From: an uncultured bacterium
GTDB lineage: Bacteria > Actinomycetota > Thermoleophilia > Solirubrobacterales > 70-9
DNA length: 60,246 bases
Direction of reading: 5' to 3'
NCBI GenBank assembly: GCA_903901855.1
Contig: CAIUSP010000040.1
Coordinates: 1 to 60,246 of the forward strand
Part shown: positions 8,837 through 16,686 of the stretch, one piece after another
Position numbering within the stretch: the first letter of the stretch is position 1
Layout: every line of letters begins with the position of its first letter
The notes under the pieces: generated by a model
The model's database searches: none
Told to the model about the DNA's origin: nothing
Seen by the model: the letters and a program-made list of their open reading frames with translations, nothing else
Made by a program: the position numbers and the translations under genes

Positions 8837-10053
8837 ACCGAATCCTTTGCGCATCGGAAACCCGAGAAAATCTGCTTTCTCTCCGGAAGGTCCCAATTGC
8901 GAAAGCTACGGCGGATGGTGTGCCTCCGGGTCGCCCAGGCCCCACCTCTCAGGACCCTGTAGCCCTCCCCGTAGTGCACCTTCGAGTACTCGTCGTAAGG
9001 AAAAGCCTCGAAGCCCGGATACGGCTCGAACTCGCTCGAAGTCCACTCCCAGACATCGCCGAGCATCTGGACGGCACCGCAGTCGGATACCCCGTCCGCG
9101 AATGACCCCACCGGCGCCACGTCCCAGTTGAGGTGATCCAGATTGGCCCGCTCCCGATCGCAGCCCACGGATGCGGCTTCCCACTCGACCTCGGTCGGCA
9201 GACGCTTGCCGGCCCAAACCGCGAAAGCTTCTGCCTCCTGATGCGAAACGTGGATCACCGGAGAGTCGGGGGAAATTTCCTCTTCGCGTCCGAACCGCTC
9301 GCGATGCCATGAACTCTCGCCATCGGCAACCCAGTACATCGGCGGCTCGGCGGCGGTCTCCTCGATGAACAGTCGATAGTCACCGTTCGTCACAGGGGTG
9401 CGGTCAATCAGAAAGGTCTCGATCTCGCGCGTGTGCTGCGGGCGCTCGTTGTCGTAGGCGAATCCGTCCGTACCGGCTCCGATCTCGGCCATCCCACCCG
9501 GGCACTCAACCATTGCCGGCCCCTCGGTATCGACAGGCGCAGCGCTCGGAGGACCGAGATCAGGAGAGTCGTATCCCGGTATCTGCTGCATGAGTTGGAG
9601 CATGGTCTCGTTGTGTTGATGCTCATGGGCGAGAATCAGCTCGTAGATGAAGCCGTCGCGGAGCAGAGGATCCTCGGCGTCCGGCTCGAGATCGACCGTT
9701 TCCAGTGCTCGAAGCGCTCGCTCCCGGACCTGGTCGAGGTAGGGGAAGACCCGTTCCGGAGAGAGGATCGGAAGTTCGCCGCGAACCCTCCGTGGCTGTG
9801 CGATCGCGTCGTAGAGTTCGCCGAGCGATCCGTCGAGCGGTTCGCTGCCGGCCACCCTCTGCACGAGCCAGAGCTCCTCGAAGTTCGCGATGTGACCCAA
9901 GTCCCAGACCAACGGACTCAGGATCGGTGACCAGACGCGATTCAGCTGCCCGGAGTCGAGCTTCTCCACCAGGCGCAGAGTCCGCTCCCTTGCCTCGACC
10001 AGAGCTGCAGCGATGTCCTCCCGGCGCGCGGTGGATGTGACCTCGGGCGTAAT
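8833..10053 (-). CDS. egtB: Hercynine oxygenase EgtB (ergothioneine), start probably ATT
   Basis: About 406 residues. The N-terminal DinB-like domain carries the iron ligands in DLGHIANFEEL and AHEHQHNE; the C-terminal FGE/sulfatase-modifying-like domain ends with VLRGGAWATRRHTIRRSFRNW and SGFRCAKDS. EgtB joins hercynine with cysteine or gamma-glutamylcysteine to the sulfoxide using O2 and Fe(II). The first ATG/GTG/TTG in frame is GTG 9969, but 28 family-like codons precede it (including ALVEARERTLRLVEKL). ATT at 10053 lies exactly 6 nt after a TACGCT box, so a leaderless ATT start is proposed. No egtA, egtC or egtE is visible nearby. Confidence 0.9.
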   Translation of the reverse strand: MTPEVTSTARREDIAAALVEARERTLRLVEKLDSGQLNRVWSPILSPLVWDLGHIANFEELWLVQRVAGSEPLDGSLGELYDAIAQPRRVRGELPILSPERVFPYLDQVRERALRALETVDLEPDAEDPLLRDGFIYELILAHEHQHNETMLQLMQQIPGYDSPDLGPPSAAPVDTEGPAMVECPGGMAEIGAGTDGFAYDNERPQHTREIETFLIDRTPVTNGDYRLFIEETAAEPPMYWVADGESSWHRERFGREEEISPDSPVIHVSHQEAEAFAVWAGKRLPTEVEWEAASVGCDRERANLDHLNWDVAPVGSFADGVSDCGAVQMLGDVWEWTSSEFEPYPGFEAFPYDEYSKVHYGEGYRVLRGGAWATRRHTIRRSFRNWDLPERKQIFSGFRCAKDSV

Positions 10054-10059
10054 CGAAAA

Positions 10060-10065
10060 AGCGTA
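10060..10065 (-). promoter_or_regulatory. -10 box TACGCT before egtB
   Basis: Minus-strand TACGCT, then TTTTCG, then the ATT at 10053. The same box and spacing style precede the ATG at 24989. Confidence 0.5.
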
Positions 10066-10077
10066 GCGAGCGCAACC

Positions 10078-11052
10078 TCAGTCGGTTCCGAAGTGTTCGG
10101 GCGCGCGGTAGACGCGCTTGAGCCACGGTGGGGTGACGGCGAAATCCGACCCGCCGCCCGAGAGCGCCTCGATCGGAAAGAGGCGGAGGGCGGCAGGCGG
10201 TGTCCAGCGGATCCTCCTGTCGGCCCCGCCAGCCCTTCCGGCGTGGCTTCCCCCTGCCACGAGCAGCAGCGAGCGAGAGCGCAAGACTGGCGTCCATCCG
10301 TTCCGCTCCCTCAGGCCGAGCCGCTCCGACAGCAGCCGAAGTGAGTTGGCGCCCGGGACCCTCCCAGAAGCGTCTGAGGCCCAGTCTGCGACGCTCGGCA
10401 GTCCGTTGTAGCCGTTGTGAGAGCTCGCCCTAGACATCACCTTGCCGCCCGGACCCACTCGGACCTGGAAGCTCTCCCAATCGTCGAGGTGGAACCCGCG
10501 CTTGCCGAGGACCGGAACCCCTCGGAGGCTCGCCGAGTCCGGGTAGTAGAGCCAGTACTGGAGATACAGGTTCCCTCTGTTCGGACCGGAGCAGTCCGCC
10601 TGCGCGGGGACCGGATCGTCTGGCCGTCGGCAGTCGACCACGTGGGTGAAGGCGGTCACCGGTCTGCCCAGCAGTGAGGCGCGAGCCAGACCGTCCGTCG
10701 CTCCGTCAGCGCAATCAGGCGAGCGACACTCCCGGAAGTCGACCGGTAGGGAGCGCATGCCCTGCTCGTACGAGATCAGCGGAGCATGCTCTCTCAGCAG
10801 CCCCGCGAGCTCCGGGTCGTAGGCTGCGAGCAGGCGTGGATCATGCCTGCATGGAATCTGCAGCCGGACCGCGCAGACGAGCCGCTCGGCAACCTCCCGG
10901 GCCAGACCGCCACCGGAGAGTTCGCCGGTGGCGCCGATCAGCGCCAGCATGAGGAACGCCGCGAGCATGGTGAGCCCTATCCACTCGACCGTCGCCTGCC
11001 CAGAGCGATCTCTGGCCGCTGCGAACGTAACTCGCCCTCGTCTCCCCCGCAT
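10078..11052 (-). CDS. Secreted or surface protein with pilin-like (TadE/Flp-type) leader and Vps62-like region
   Basis: 324 residues. A basic N-terminus (1-16) is followed by SGQATVEWIGLTMLAAFLML (17-36), which resembles the class III leader of Flp/TadE proteins with the cut before a hydrophobic stem and a Glu at +5. The rest is soluble, with several cysteines, and includes YWLYYPDS and FHLDDWESFQVRV, which resemble Vps62/necrosis-type domains found in secreted bacterial proteins. It may be processed by the prepilin peptidase at 212-700. It precedes egtB by 24 nt. Function unknown. Confidence 0.75.
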   Translation of the reverse strand: MRGRRGRVTFAAARDRSGQATVEWIGLTMLAAFLMLALIGATGELSGGGLAREVAERLVCAVRLQIPCRHDPRLLAAYDPELAGLLREHAPLISYEQGMRSLPVDFRECRSPDCADGATDGLARASLLGRPVTAFTHVVDCRRPDDPVPAQADCSGPNRGNLYLQYWLYYPDSASLRGVPVLGKRGFHLDDWESFQVRVGPGGKVMSRASSHNGYNGLPSVADWASDASGRVPGANSLRLLSERLGLRERNGWTPVLRSRSLLLVAGGSHAGRAGGADRRIRWTPPAALRLFPIEALSGGGSDFAVTPPWLKRVYRAPEHFGTD

Positions 11053-11058
11053 CGGGTG

Positions 11059-11064
11059 AACCTA
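11059..11064 (-). promoter_or_regulatory. -10 box TAGGTT for the gene at 11052
   Basis: TAGGTT plus 6 nt (CACCCG) to ATG 11052 on the minus strand; leaderless pattern. Confidence 0.55.
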
Positions 11065-11140
11065 GGTCCCGGAGATCCACCGATCCAACCCGAGAGGTGC
11101 CCGAACCATCACGAGATCGCCAACGGTCCGTGAGCGCTGA

Positions 11141-11146
11141 TAGGTT
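11141..11146 (+). promoter_or_regulatory. -10 box TAGGTT for the LapA-like gene
   Basis: TAGGTT plus 8 nt to GTG 11155. The surrounding TAGGTTCACCC is repeated in inverted order in the divergent promoter at 11064-11054. Confidence 0.5.
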
Positions 11147-11154
11147 CACCCCCA

Positions 11155-11397
11155 GTGGAGTCATCAGTGGCAAAACCGAAGAAGCGGGGCAACGCGAAGT
11201 TGGTAGTCGCCGCGGTCGCGGCGGTGCTCGCGATCGTCTTCGTGATCATCAATACCAATCAGGTCGAGATCAACTTCCTCTTCTTCAAGGTAACCGCGCC
11301 TCTGCTGGTCGCGCTGATCGTCTCGATGCTGCTCGGGTTCATCGTCGGCCTGATCTTCCCCAAGCTCAGGGCCGACAAGTCCGGCTCGCAGGCCTGA
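11155..11397 (+). CDS. LapA/DUF1049-like small membrane protein
   Basis: 80 residues with two transmembrane helices (about 16-37 and 48-68) separated by the short loop NTNQVEINFLFFKVTAP, the signature of the LapA (YciS/DUF1049) family, here with a basic N-terminus. In E. coli LapA works with LapB in envelope homeostasis; in actinobacteria, which lack LPS, the role is unknown. GTG 11155 fits the leaderless pattern; GTG 11167 with GTGGAG 6 nt upstream is equally possible. Confidence 0.75.
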   Translation: MESSVAKPKKRGNAKLVVAAVAAVLAIVFVIINTNQVEINFLFFKVTAPLLVALIVSMLLGFIVGLIFPKLRADKSGSQA

Positions 11398-11425
11398 TGC
11401 CCGGGCCGCACGGGGATCTGACGGC

Positions 11426-12838
11426 CTAGAGGTTCTGTACTTCGGCCGCGATGTCGGCGGCCGCCTGCTTGGCGTCGTCGAAGAGCATCGAGGTGTTCTC
11501 GGCGTAGAAGAGATCGTTGTCGATTCCGGCGAAACCGGGGCTGAGTGAACGCTTGATCACGATCACCTGTTGGGCCTGATCGACCTCGATGATCGGCATC
11601 CCGGCGATCGGGGAGTCGGGATCGTTCTTGGCTGCCGGATTGGTCACGTCGTTCGCCCCGATGATGAGTGCGACATCGGTTCGAGGCATCTCTGGGTTGA
11701 TCTCCTCCATCTCCTTCAGCTTCTCGTAAGGCACATCTGCCTCGGCGAGCAGCACGTTCATGTGCCCGGGCATCCTCCCTGCCACGGGGTGGATGGCGTA
11801 GTCGACCGTTACTCCTCGCTTCTCGAGCTCGTCTGCCATCTCCTTGACCGAATGCTGCGCCTGCGCGACCGCCATCCCGTATCCGGGAACGATCACGACC
11901 GAGTCGGCATAGGCCATCTTGATCGCTGCATCCTGAGCATTGACCGAGGTGACCGGTCGCTCCTCGGTCGATCCCTGAGATGCAGCAGGTGCTCCACCGA
12001 AGCCTGCAAAGAGTATGTGCCCGACCGACCGGTTCATGGCCGTGGCCATCTCGAGGGTGAGGATGGTGCCGGAAGATCCCACGATCGTTCCGGCGACGAT
12101 CAAGGCGACGTTGTCGAGAGCGAATCCGGCCGATGCCGCGGCGAGACCGGTGAAGGCGTTCAGGAGGCTGATCACCACCGGCATGTCGGCGCCTCCGATC
12201 GGCAGGACGACGAGGACGCCGAGTATCGCCGAGGCGATCAGGACCCCGATGAAGACCCACTCGGATGGCGCGTCGTTGTTGATCGCGAGGATCACGCAGG
12301 CTGCGATCACACCGACGAGCAGCAGCGCATTGATCACCTGCTGTCCGAACACCTTGATCGGCTGCCCAGGGATGATTCCCTGGAGCTTCCCGAAGGCGAT
12401 ATTCGATCCCCAGAAGGAAACCGATCCGACCACGGCAGAAAGCAGTCCCGGGATCAGCAGATCGAGCGGAATGGTCTCACCGAGCGAGAGCTCATGGCGG
12501 AACTCGGCCCACGCGATCAGCGCCACCGCTCCGCCGCCCACTCCGTTGTAGAGGGCGACCATCTGGGGCATGTCGGTCATCTGGACACGCACCGACGCGA
12601 CTACGCCGATCGCCGAGCCGACTATCAGCGCGCCGAACAGGACTCCCCAGTTGCCGATCCCATCCAGCAGCAGGGTGGTGATCACGGCCACCCCCATACC
12701 AACCGCAGCGATCAGGTTTCCCTGCTTTGCGGTGGTCGGGTGGGTGCCGCGCTTGATCCCGATGATGAACAACGAGAAGGCGACGATGTAGAGCGCGGTC
12801 GAGGCCGCGCCACCGGGAGCGAGGACGGCGAGCGGCAT
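11426..12838 (-). CDS. pntB: NAD(P)+ transhydrogenase subunit beta
   Basis: 470 residues: about nine transmembrane helices (to about 270) and a C-terminal NADP-binding dIII domain with PGYGMAVAQAQH (about 315-326), HPVAGRMPGHMNVLLAEA and GANDVTNPAA, the family hallmarks. With pntAA and pntAB it couples hydride transfer between NADH and NADP+ to proton flow through the membrane, supplying NADPH. Its ATG shares one base with the stop of pntAB (TGATG). Confidence 0.97.
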   Translation of the reverse strand: MPLAVLAPGGAASTALYIVAFSLFIIGIKRGTHPTTAKQGNLIAAVGMGVAVITTLLLDGIGNWGVLFGALIVGSAIGVVASVRVQMTDMPQMVALYNGVGGGAVALIAWAEFRHELSLGETIPLDLLIPGLLSAVVGSVSFWGSNIAFGKLQGIIPGQPIKVFGQQVINALLLVGVIAACVILAINNDAPSEWVFIGVLIASAILGVLVVLPIGGADMPVVISLLNAFTGLAAASAGFALDNVALIVAGTIVGSSGTILTLEMATAMNRSVGHILFAGFGGAPAASQGSTEERPVTSVNAQDAAIKMAYADSVVIVPGYGMAVAQAQHSVKEMADELEKRGVTVDYAIHPVAGRMPGHMNVLLAEADVPYEKLKEMEEINPEMPRTDVALIIGANDVTNPAAKNDPDSPIAGMPIIEVDQAQQVIVIKRSLSPGFAGIDNDLFYAENTSMLFDDAKQAAADIAAEVQNL

Positions 12839-13167
12839 CACGAACTCCCTCCACCGTCGGCCGAATCCGGCGGTTCATCCGCCTTCGGCTTCGGCTTGCG
12901 GGTGAACATGCCGAGCATCCGGTCGGTGACCATGAATCCGCCGACGATGTTGATCGCTCCGAAGGCGATCGCGATCGCCCCGATCACGTACTCGAGCGGA
13001 TCGTTGGCGTAGCCAACGACGATCAGTCCACCGAGCATCACGATGCCGTGGATGGCGTTGGTCTGGCTCATCAGAGGTGTGTGAAGGGTCGTGGGAACCT
13101 TCGAGATCACCTCGAATCCGACGAACGCGGCGAGTACGAAGATGGTTATCTCGGTCATCAGGCTCAT
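12838..13167 (-). CDS. pntAB: NAD(P)+ transhydrogenase subunit alpha, membrane part
   Basis: 109 residues with three or four membrane helices: the dII part that is fused to the soluble domain in E. coli PntA but separate in Rhodospirillum-type enzymes. SKVPTTLHTPLMSQTNAIHGI is diagnostic. ATG 13167 overlaps the stop of pntAA (ATGA), which excludes the longer frame starting at 13221. Confidence 0.95.
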   Translation of the reverse strand: MSLMTEITIFVLAAFVGFEVISKVPTTLHTPLMSQTNAIHGIVMLGGLIVVGYANDPLEYVIGAIAIAFGAINIVGGFMVTDRMLGMFTRKPKPKADEPPDSADGGGSS

Positions 13168-14285
13168 GCGGCGGCCTCCTTGGCCCTCTCGTTGACGATC
13201 TCCCCACCATGGGTGATGCAAGAGCCCTCGATGATCTCGTCCTCGAAGTCGAGGGTCAGCGATCCGTCCTCGGCGAAGAGCAGCTCGCTGAGGTTCTGGA
13301 GGTTCTTGGCGTAGAGCTGCGATGCGTGGGTGGGCATCTCGCTCGGCAGATTGACCGGAGAGATGATCTTCACTCCGTGCTCGATCACCGTCTCCCCGGC
13401 TTTGGTCAGCTCACAGTTGCCGCCGGACTCACCCGCGAGATCCACGATCACGGAGCCCGGTGCCATCGCCTTGACGGCATCGGCGGTGATCAAAAGAGGA
13501 GCCGGTCGGCCGGGTATCTGGGCCGTGGAGATGATCACGTCCTGCCTCGCGGCGGCCTCAGCCAATTCGGCCCGCAACCGCTCGTTCTCCTCGTCTGTGA
13601 GCGGCCGGGCGTACCCGCCCTCACCCTCGGCATCCTTCACCGCATCGACCTCGAGGAAGCGTCCTCCGAGAGACTCGACCTGCTCTTTCACGACCGAGCG
13701 CACGTCGAAGCCGGTTACTACCGAGCCGAGGCGCTTTGCGGTTGCAATCGCCTGCAGGCCGGCAACTCCGGCGCCGAGGACCAGGGTCTTCGCTGGCGCG
13801 ACGGTGCCTGCGGCAGTCGTGAGCATCGGAAAGAAACGACCGGCCTCGCGGGCGGCAATGATCGATGCCATGTAGCCGCCGACATTCGCCTGCGAGGAGA
13901 GGGCGTCCATCGACTGCGCGCGGGTGGTCCGCGGGATCGCCTCCATGGCGAGCGAGCTGACCCCGGCCTTGGCCAGGGCACTGACGAGCTCGGTATCGAC
14001 AAAGGGGTTGAGGAAGGAGATCAGAACCTGGCCGGCGGAAAGCTTTCCCATCTCCTCAGGAGTCGGAGCCGCGACCTTGAGTACGACCTGCGCCGACCAC
14101 GGGTCACCGATCTTCGCCCCAGCTTCGGTATAGGCGGAGTCGGGAATCCCGGCTGCCTCGCCAGCGCCAGCTTCGACCGTGAACTCGGCGCCTTTTTCGA
14201 TCAGGGCCTTGACGGTGTCGGGGGTTGCGCCAACCCGCCGCTCCAGATCAACTGTCTCTTTGGGTGTGCCGATCGAGATGCTCAT
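13164..14285 (-). CDS. pntAA: NAD(P)+ transhydrogenase subunit alpha, soluble NAD-binding part
   Basis: 373 residues of the alanine dehydrogenase/PntA fold. RVGATPDTVKALIEKGAEFTVE-like start, RTTRAQSMDALSSQANVGGY (about 120-139), and the NAD-binding GAGVAGLQAIATAKRLG (about 172-188). It binds NADH in the cytoplasm and docks on PntAB/PntB. Start and stop both overlap neighbours by 4 nt, so the expression of all four genes in the run is probably coupled. Confidence 0.97.
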   Translation of the reverse strand: MSISIGTPKETVDLERRVGATPDTVKALIEKGAEFTVEAGAGEAAGIPDSAYTEAGAKIGDPWSAQVVLKVAAPTPEEMGKLSAGQVLISFLNPFVDTELVSALAKAGVSSLAMEAIPRTTRAQSMDALSSQANVGGYMASIIAAREAGRFFPMLTTAAGTVAPAKTLVLGAGVAGLQAIATAKRLGSVVTGFDVRSVVKEQVESLGGRFLEVDAVKDAEGEGGYARPLTDEENERLRAELAEAAARQDVIISTAQIPGRPAPLLITADAVKAMAPGSVIVDLAGESGGNCELTKAGETVIEHGVKIISPVNLPSEMPTHASQLYAKNLQNLSELLFAEDGSLTLDFEDEIIEGSCITHGGEIVNERAKEAAA

Positions 14286-15352
14286 GCCGGTGCCCCCGCT
14301 CCGACCATCTCCTGCAACTTCGTCAAGGTGTGCACCCGCTCTTCATGGGTGACCTGCACGGGTGTCGCGATCAGTCGATCCACGCCCGAACTCGCGAACT
14401 CGCTGACCCGCCCGGCCACCTCATCGGCGGTACCCACGAGAGAGGTCGCATCGACCAGTTCATCTGGAAGGGCCTGGAAGGCTTCTTCCTTCTTGCCGTC
14501 GAGGAAGAGATCACGGACCTCGTCGGCCGCCTCTCCGAAACCGAAGCGTGTGGCGAGGTCGACGTAGAAGTTCTTCTCCTTGGACCCCATGCCTCCGAGA
14601 TAGAGAACAAGTCCCATCTTGACCATGGCGCGCGCGGTCTCGAGGTCGCCGTCGATCGCGACTTGGATCGAAGGCGAGATGCTGAGGTCATCACGCGACC
14701 TACCACTCTTGGCGAAGCCTGCCTCGAGGTGTTCTCCCCAAGCCTCCTCCCAGCGGTCGACGCTGAAGAAGATGGGAATCCAGCCATCGGCCATCTCTGC
14801 CGCGAGCTCGACCGACTTGCGGCCGATCGCTCCAAAGTAGACGGGAATCTCGTCTCGGATCGGATGGAAGTTGAGCTTCAGGGCCTTCCCTTGACCGGTG
14901 ACACCTTCTCCCTCGGTGATGGGCAGGTCGAAGTGCTTACCGTGGTGATCGAGCGGCCCCTTGCGGGCGACTATCTCTCGGACGATCTCGACGTACTCCC
15001 GGGTGCGCCCCCACGGCATCGAGTAGGGGACGCCGTACCAACCCTCGGAAACCTGCGGGCCGGACGGGCCGAACCCGAAGATGAAGCGACCACCGGAGAG
15101 GGTGTCCAAGGTCACGCCGGCCATCGCGGCGGCGGCGGGGGTGCGGGCCGGTACCTGGAAGATCGCCGACCCGAGCTTGATCGTCTCGGTCTTGGCCGCC
15201 AGATAGGACAGAACCGAGACCGCGTCGGACCCGTAGGACTCGGCAACCCATACCGAGTCGTACCCGAGGCGCTCAGCCTCGCGGGTCAACTCGACCGCTT
15301 CGTCACCCTGAGGGCCGATGCCCCAGTACCCGAGATAAAGGCCTAGATCCAC
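14282..15352 (-). CDS. LLM-class F420-dependent oxidoreductase, first gene of the pnt operon
   Basis: 356 residues of the luciferase-like family: LGYDSVWVAESYGSDAVSVL (about 29-48), KTETIKLGSAIFQVPARTPAAAAMAG (about 54-79), and GRFIFGFGPSGPQVSEGWYG resemble F420-dependent dehydrogenase/reductases of the mycobacterial TIGR03559-like group. GTG start follows TAGGCT by 7 nt. Its stop overlaps pntAA by 4 nt, so it is the lead gene of the transhydrogenase operon, suggesting a link between F420 and NADPH pools. Substrate unknown. Confidence 0.85.
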   Translation of the reverse strand: MDLGLYLGYWGIGPQGDEAVELTREAERLGYDSVWVAESYGSDAVSVLSYLAAKTETIKLGSAIFQVPARTPAAAAMAGVTLDTLSGGRFIFGFGPSGPQVSEGWYGVPYSMPWGRTREYVEIVREIVARKGPLDHHGKHFDLPITEGEGVTGQGKALKLNFHPIRDEIPVYFGAIGRKSVELAAEMADGWIPIFFSVDRWEEAWGEHLEAGFAKSGRSRDDLSISPSIQVAIDGDLETARAMVKMGLVLYLGGMGSKEKNFYVDLATRFGFGEAADEVRDLFLDGKKEEAFQALPDELVDATSLVGTADEVAGRVSEFASSGVDRLIATPVQVTHEERVHTLTKLQEMVGAGAPA

Positions 15353-15359
15353 GGTGTCA

Positions 15360-15365
15360 AGCCTA
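15360..15365 (-). promoter_or_regulatory. -10 box TAGGCT of the LLM-pnt operon
   Basis: Minus-strand TAGGCT, 7 nt, GTG 15352; leaderless pattern. Confidence 0.55.
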
Positions 15366-15401
15366 TGGAGTTTCCGTCACCTATGGCTGACCGACGGGGG
15401 C

Positions 15402-16565
15402 TCAGTTCAACCGCTCGACGATCATCGCCTCACCCTGACCGCCAGCGACGCACATGGTCTCGATTCCGACCTGATGATCGTCGGTTTCCATCACGTTCAA
15501 GAGGGTGCCCATGATCCTCGCACCAGTCATTCCGAACGGGTGGCCGAGGGCGATTGCCCCTCCGTGGGTATTCAATTTCTCGATCGGGATTCCACACTCG
15601 TCCATGATCGGGATCACCTGAGCCGCGAAGGCCTCGTTCAACTCGACCGTGTCGACATCATCGATCTTCATCCCGGCCCGATCGAGTACTCGCTGGACGG
15701 CGCCGATAGGCGCAACACCCATCAGCTCCGGCTCGTTGCCGTGGGTGGCGGCGGTGATGATCCGGGCCCGTGGCTTCAGGCCGAGTTCCTTTGCGCGATC
15801 GGCCGACATGATCAGCGCCGCGGCCGCTCCGTCGTTCAGTGGGCAGGAGTTTCCTGCGGTGACACCGCCTCCGCCCTCGAACGCTTCAGGGAGTTCGGCG
15901 AGCTTCTCTACCGAAGAGGACGCTCTGGGACCGTCGTCCTTGTCGGCGGTACCCCCGTCGGGCAGCGCTACGGGGACGATCTCGCGATCGAAGAACCCGG
16001 ACTCTTGCGAGCCGACCGCCAGTTCCTGCGAGCGCTGGGCGTACTCGTCCATCTGCTCCCGCGTCACCCCGTACTTCTTTGCGACGTTGACCGCGGTGAT
16101 TCCCATGTCGATGTAGGCGTTCGGGGTGTCGCCCTTGCCCTGGAGCTTCTCGTTCTGATCGGCTGCTCCGGCAGGCTCGGTCCTCTCGTTGAAACGGCTC
16201 ACCCACTCGACGCCTGCGGCGATGTAGGCGTCTCCCTCTCCGGCCTTGACGGCATTCGCGGCATGGCGGATGGCGTCGAGGCTCGAGGCGCAGTAACGGG
16301 ACACAGTGACGCCGTTAGTGGTGTCGGGAAGCTTCTCGGAGAGCAGCACCAGAATCCGTGCGAGGTTGAACGCCTGAAGCCCCTGAGGCATACCCACTCC
16401 ACAGAAGACGTCCTCTACCTCGGCCGGGTCGAGATCCGGATTGCGCTCCAACAGTTGGTCGATCACGAAGGCTCCGGTCTCGTCCGGGCGGAGCTGTGCG
16501 AGCGATCCCTTGAAGGCGCGACCTATGGGAGTGCGAATGGTGTCTACGATTACTGCTTCAGGCAT
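15402..16565 (-). CDS. Thiolase (acetyl-CoA acyltransferase)
   Basis: 387 residues with all thiolase landmarks: the acyl-accepting cysteine in SRYCASSLDAI (Cys92), GGAIALGHPFGMTGARI with the catalytic histidine, and the C-terminal CVAGGQGEA cysteine. It catalyses acyl-CoA + acetyl-CoA exchange in beta-oxidation or the reverse condensation. The start is set by AGGAGG 7 nt before ATG 16565; a longer frame to 16607 lacks this. Stands alone; no hydroxyacyl-CoA dehydrogenase is adjacent. Confidence 0.93.
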   Translation of the reverse strand: MPEAVIVDTIRTPIGRAFKGSLAQLRPDETGAFVIDQLLERNPDLDPAEVEDVFCGVGMPQGLQAFNLARILVLLSEKLPDTTNGVTVSRYCASSLDAIRHAANAVKAGEGDAYIAAGVEWVSRFNERTEPAGAADQNEKLQGKGDTPNAYIDMGITAVNVAKKYGVTREQMDEYAQRSQELAVGSQESGFFDREIVPVALPDGGTADKDDGPRASSSVEKLAELPEAFEGGGGVTAGNSCPLNDGAAAALIMSADRAKELGLKPRARIITAATHGNEPELMGVAPIGAVQRVLDRAGMKIDDVDTVELNEAFAAQVIPIMDECGIPIEKLNTHGGAIALGHPFGMTGARIMGTLLNVMETDDHQVGIETMCVAGGQGEAMIVERLN

Positions 16566-16686
16566 CAGGGCCTCCTGTGCTAACCACTGAGGTACGTGCC
16601 GGGTCATGATGCGTCCACGCCACGTAACGTTGGATTGAGGTACAGAAATTACCGAGAAGAAGACAAATCAGAAGTCTGCCTCCCTA

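Noticed and set aside
11570-13012. 480-codon plus-strand open frame opposite pntB/pntAB
   Set aside because: Asp/Arg/His-rich translation with no fold signal, antisense to unmistakable transhydrogenase genes.
13077-16583. Three long plus-strand open frames (13077-14567, 14225-15346, 15354-16583)
   Set aside because: All are antisense to pntAA, the LLM gene and the thiolase; no start signals and skewed composition.
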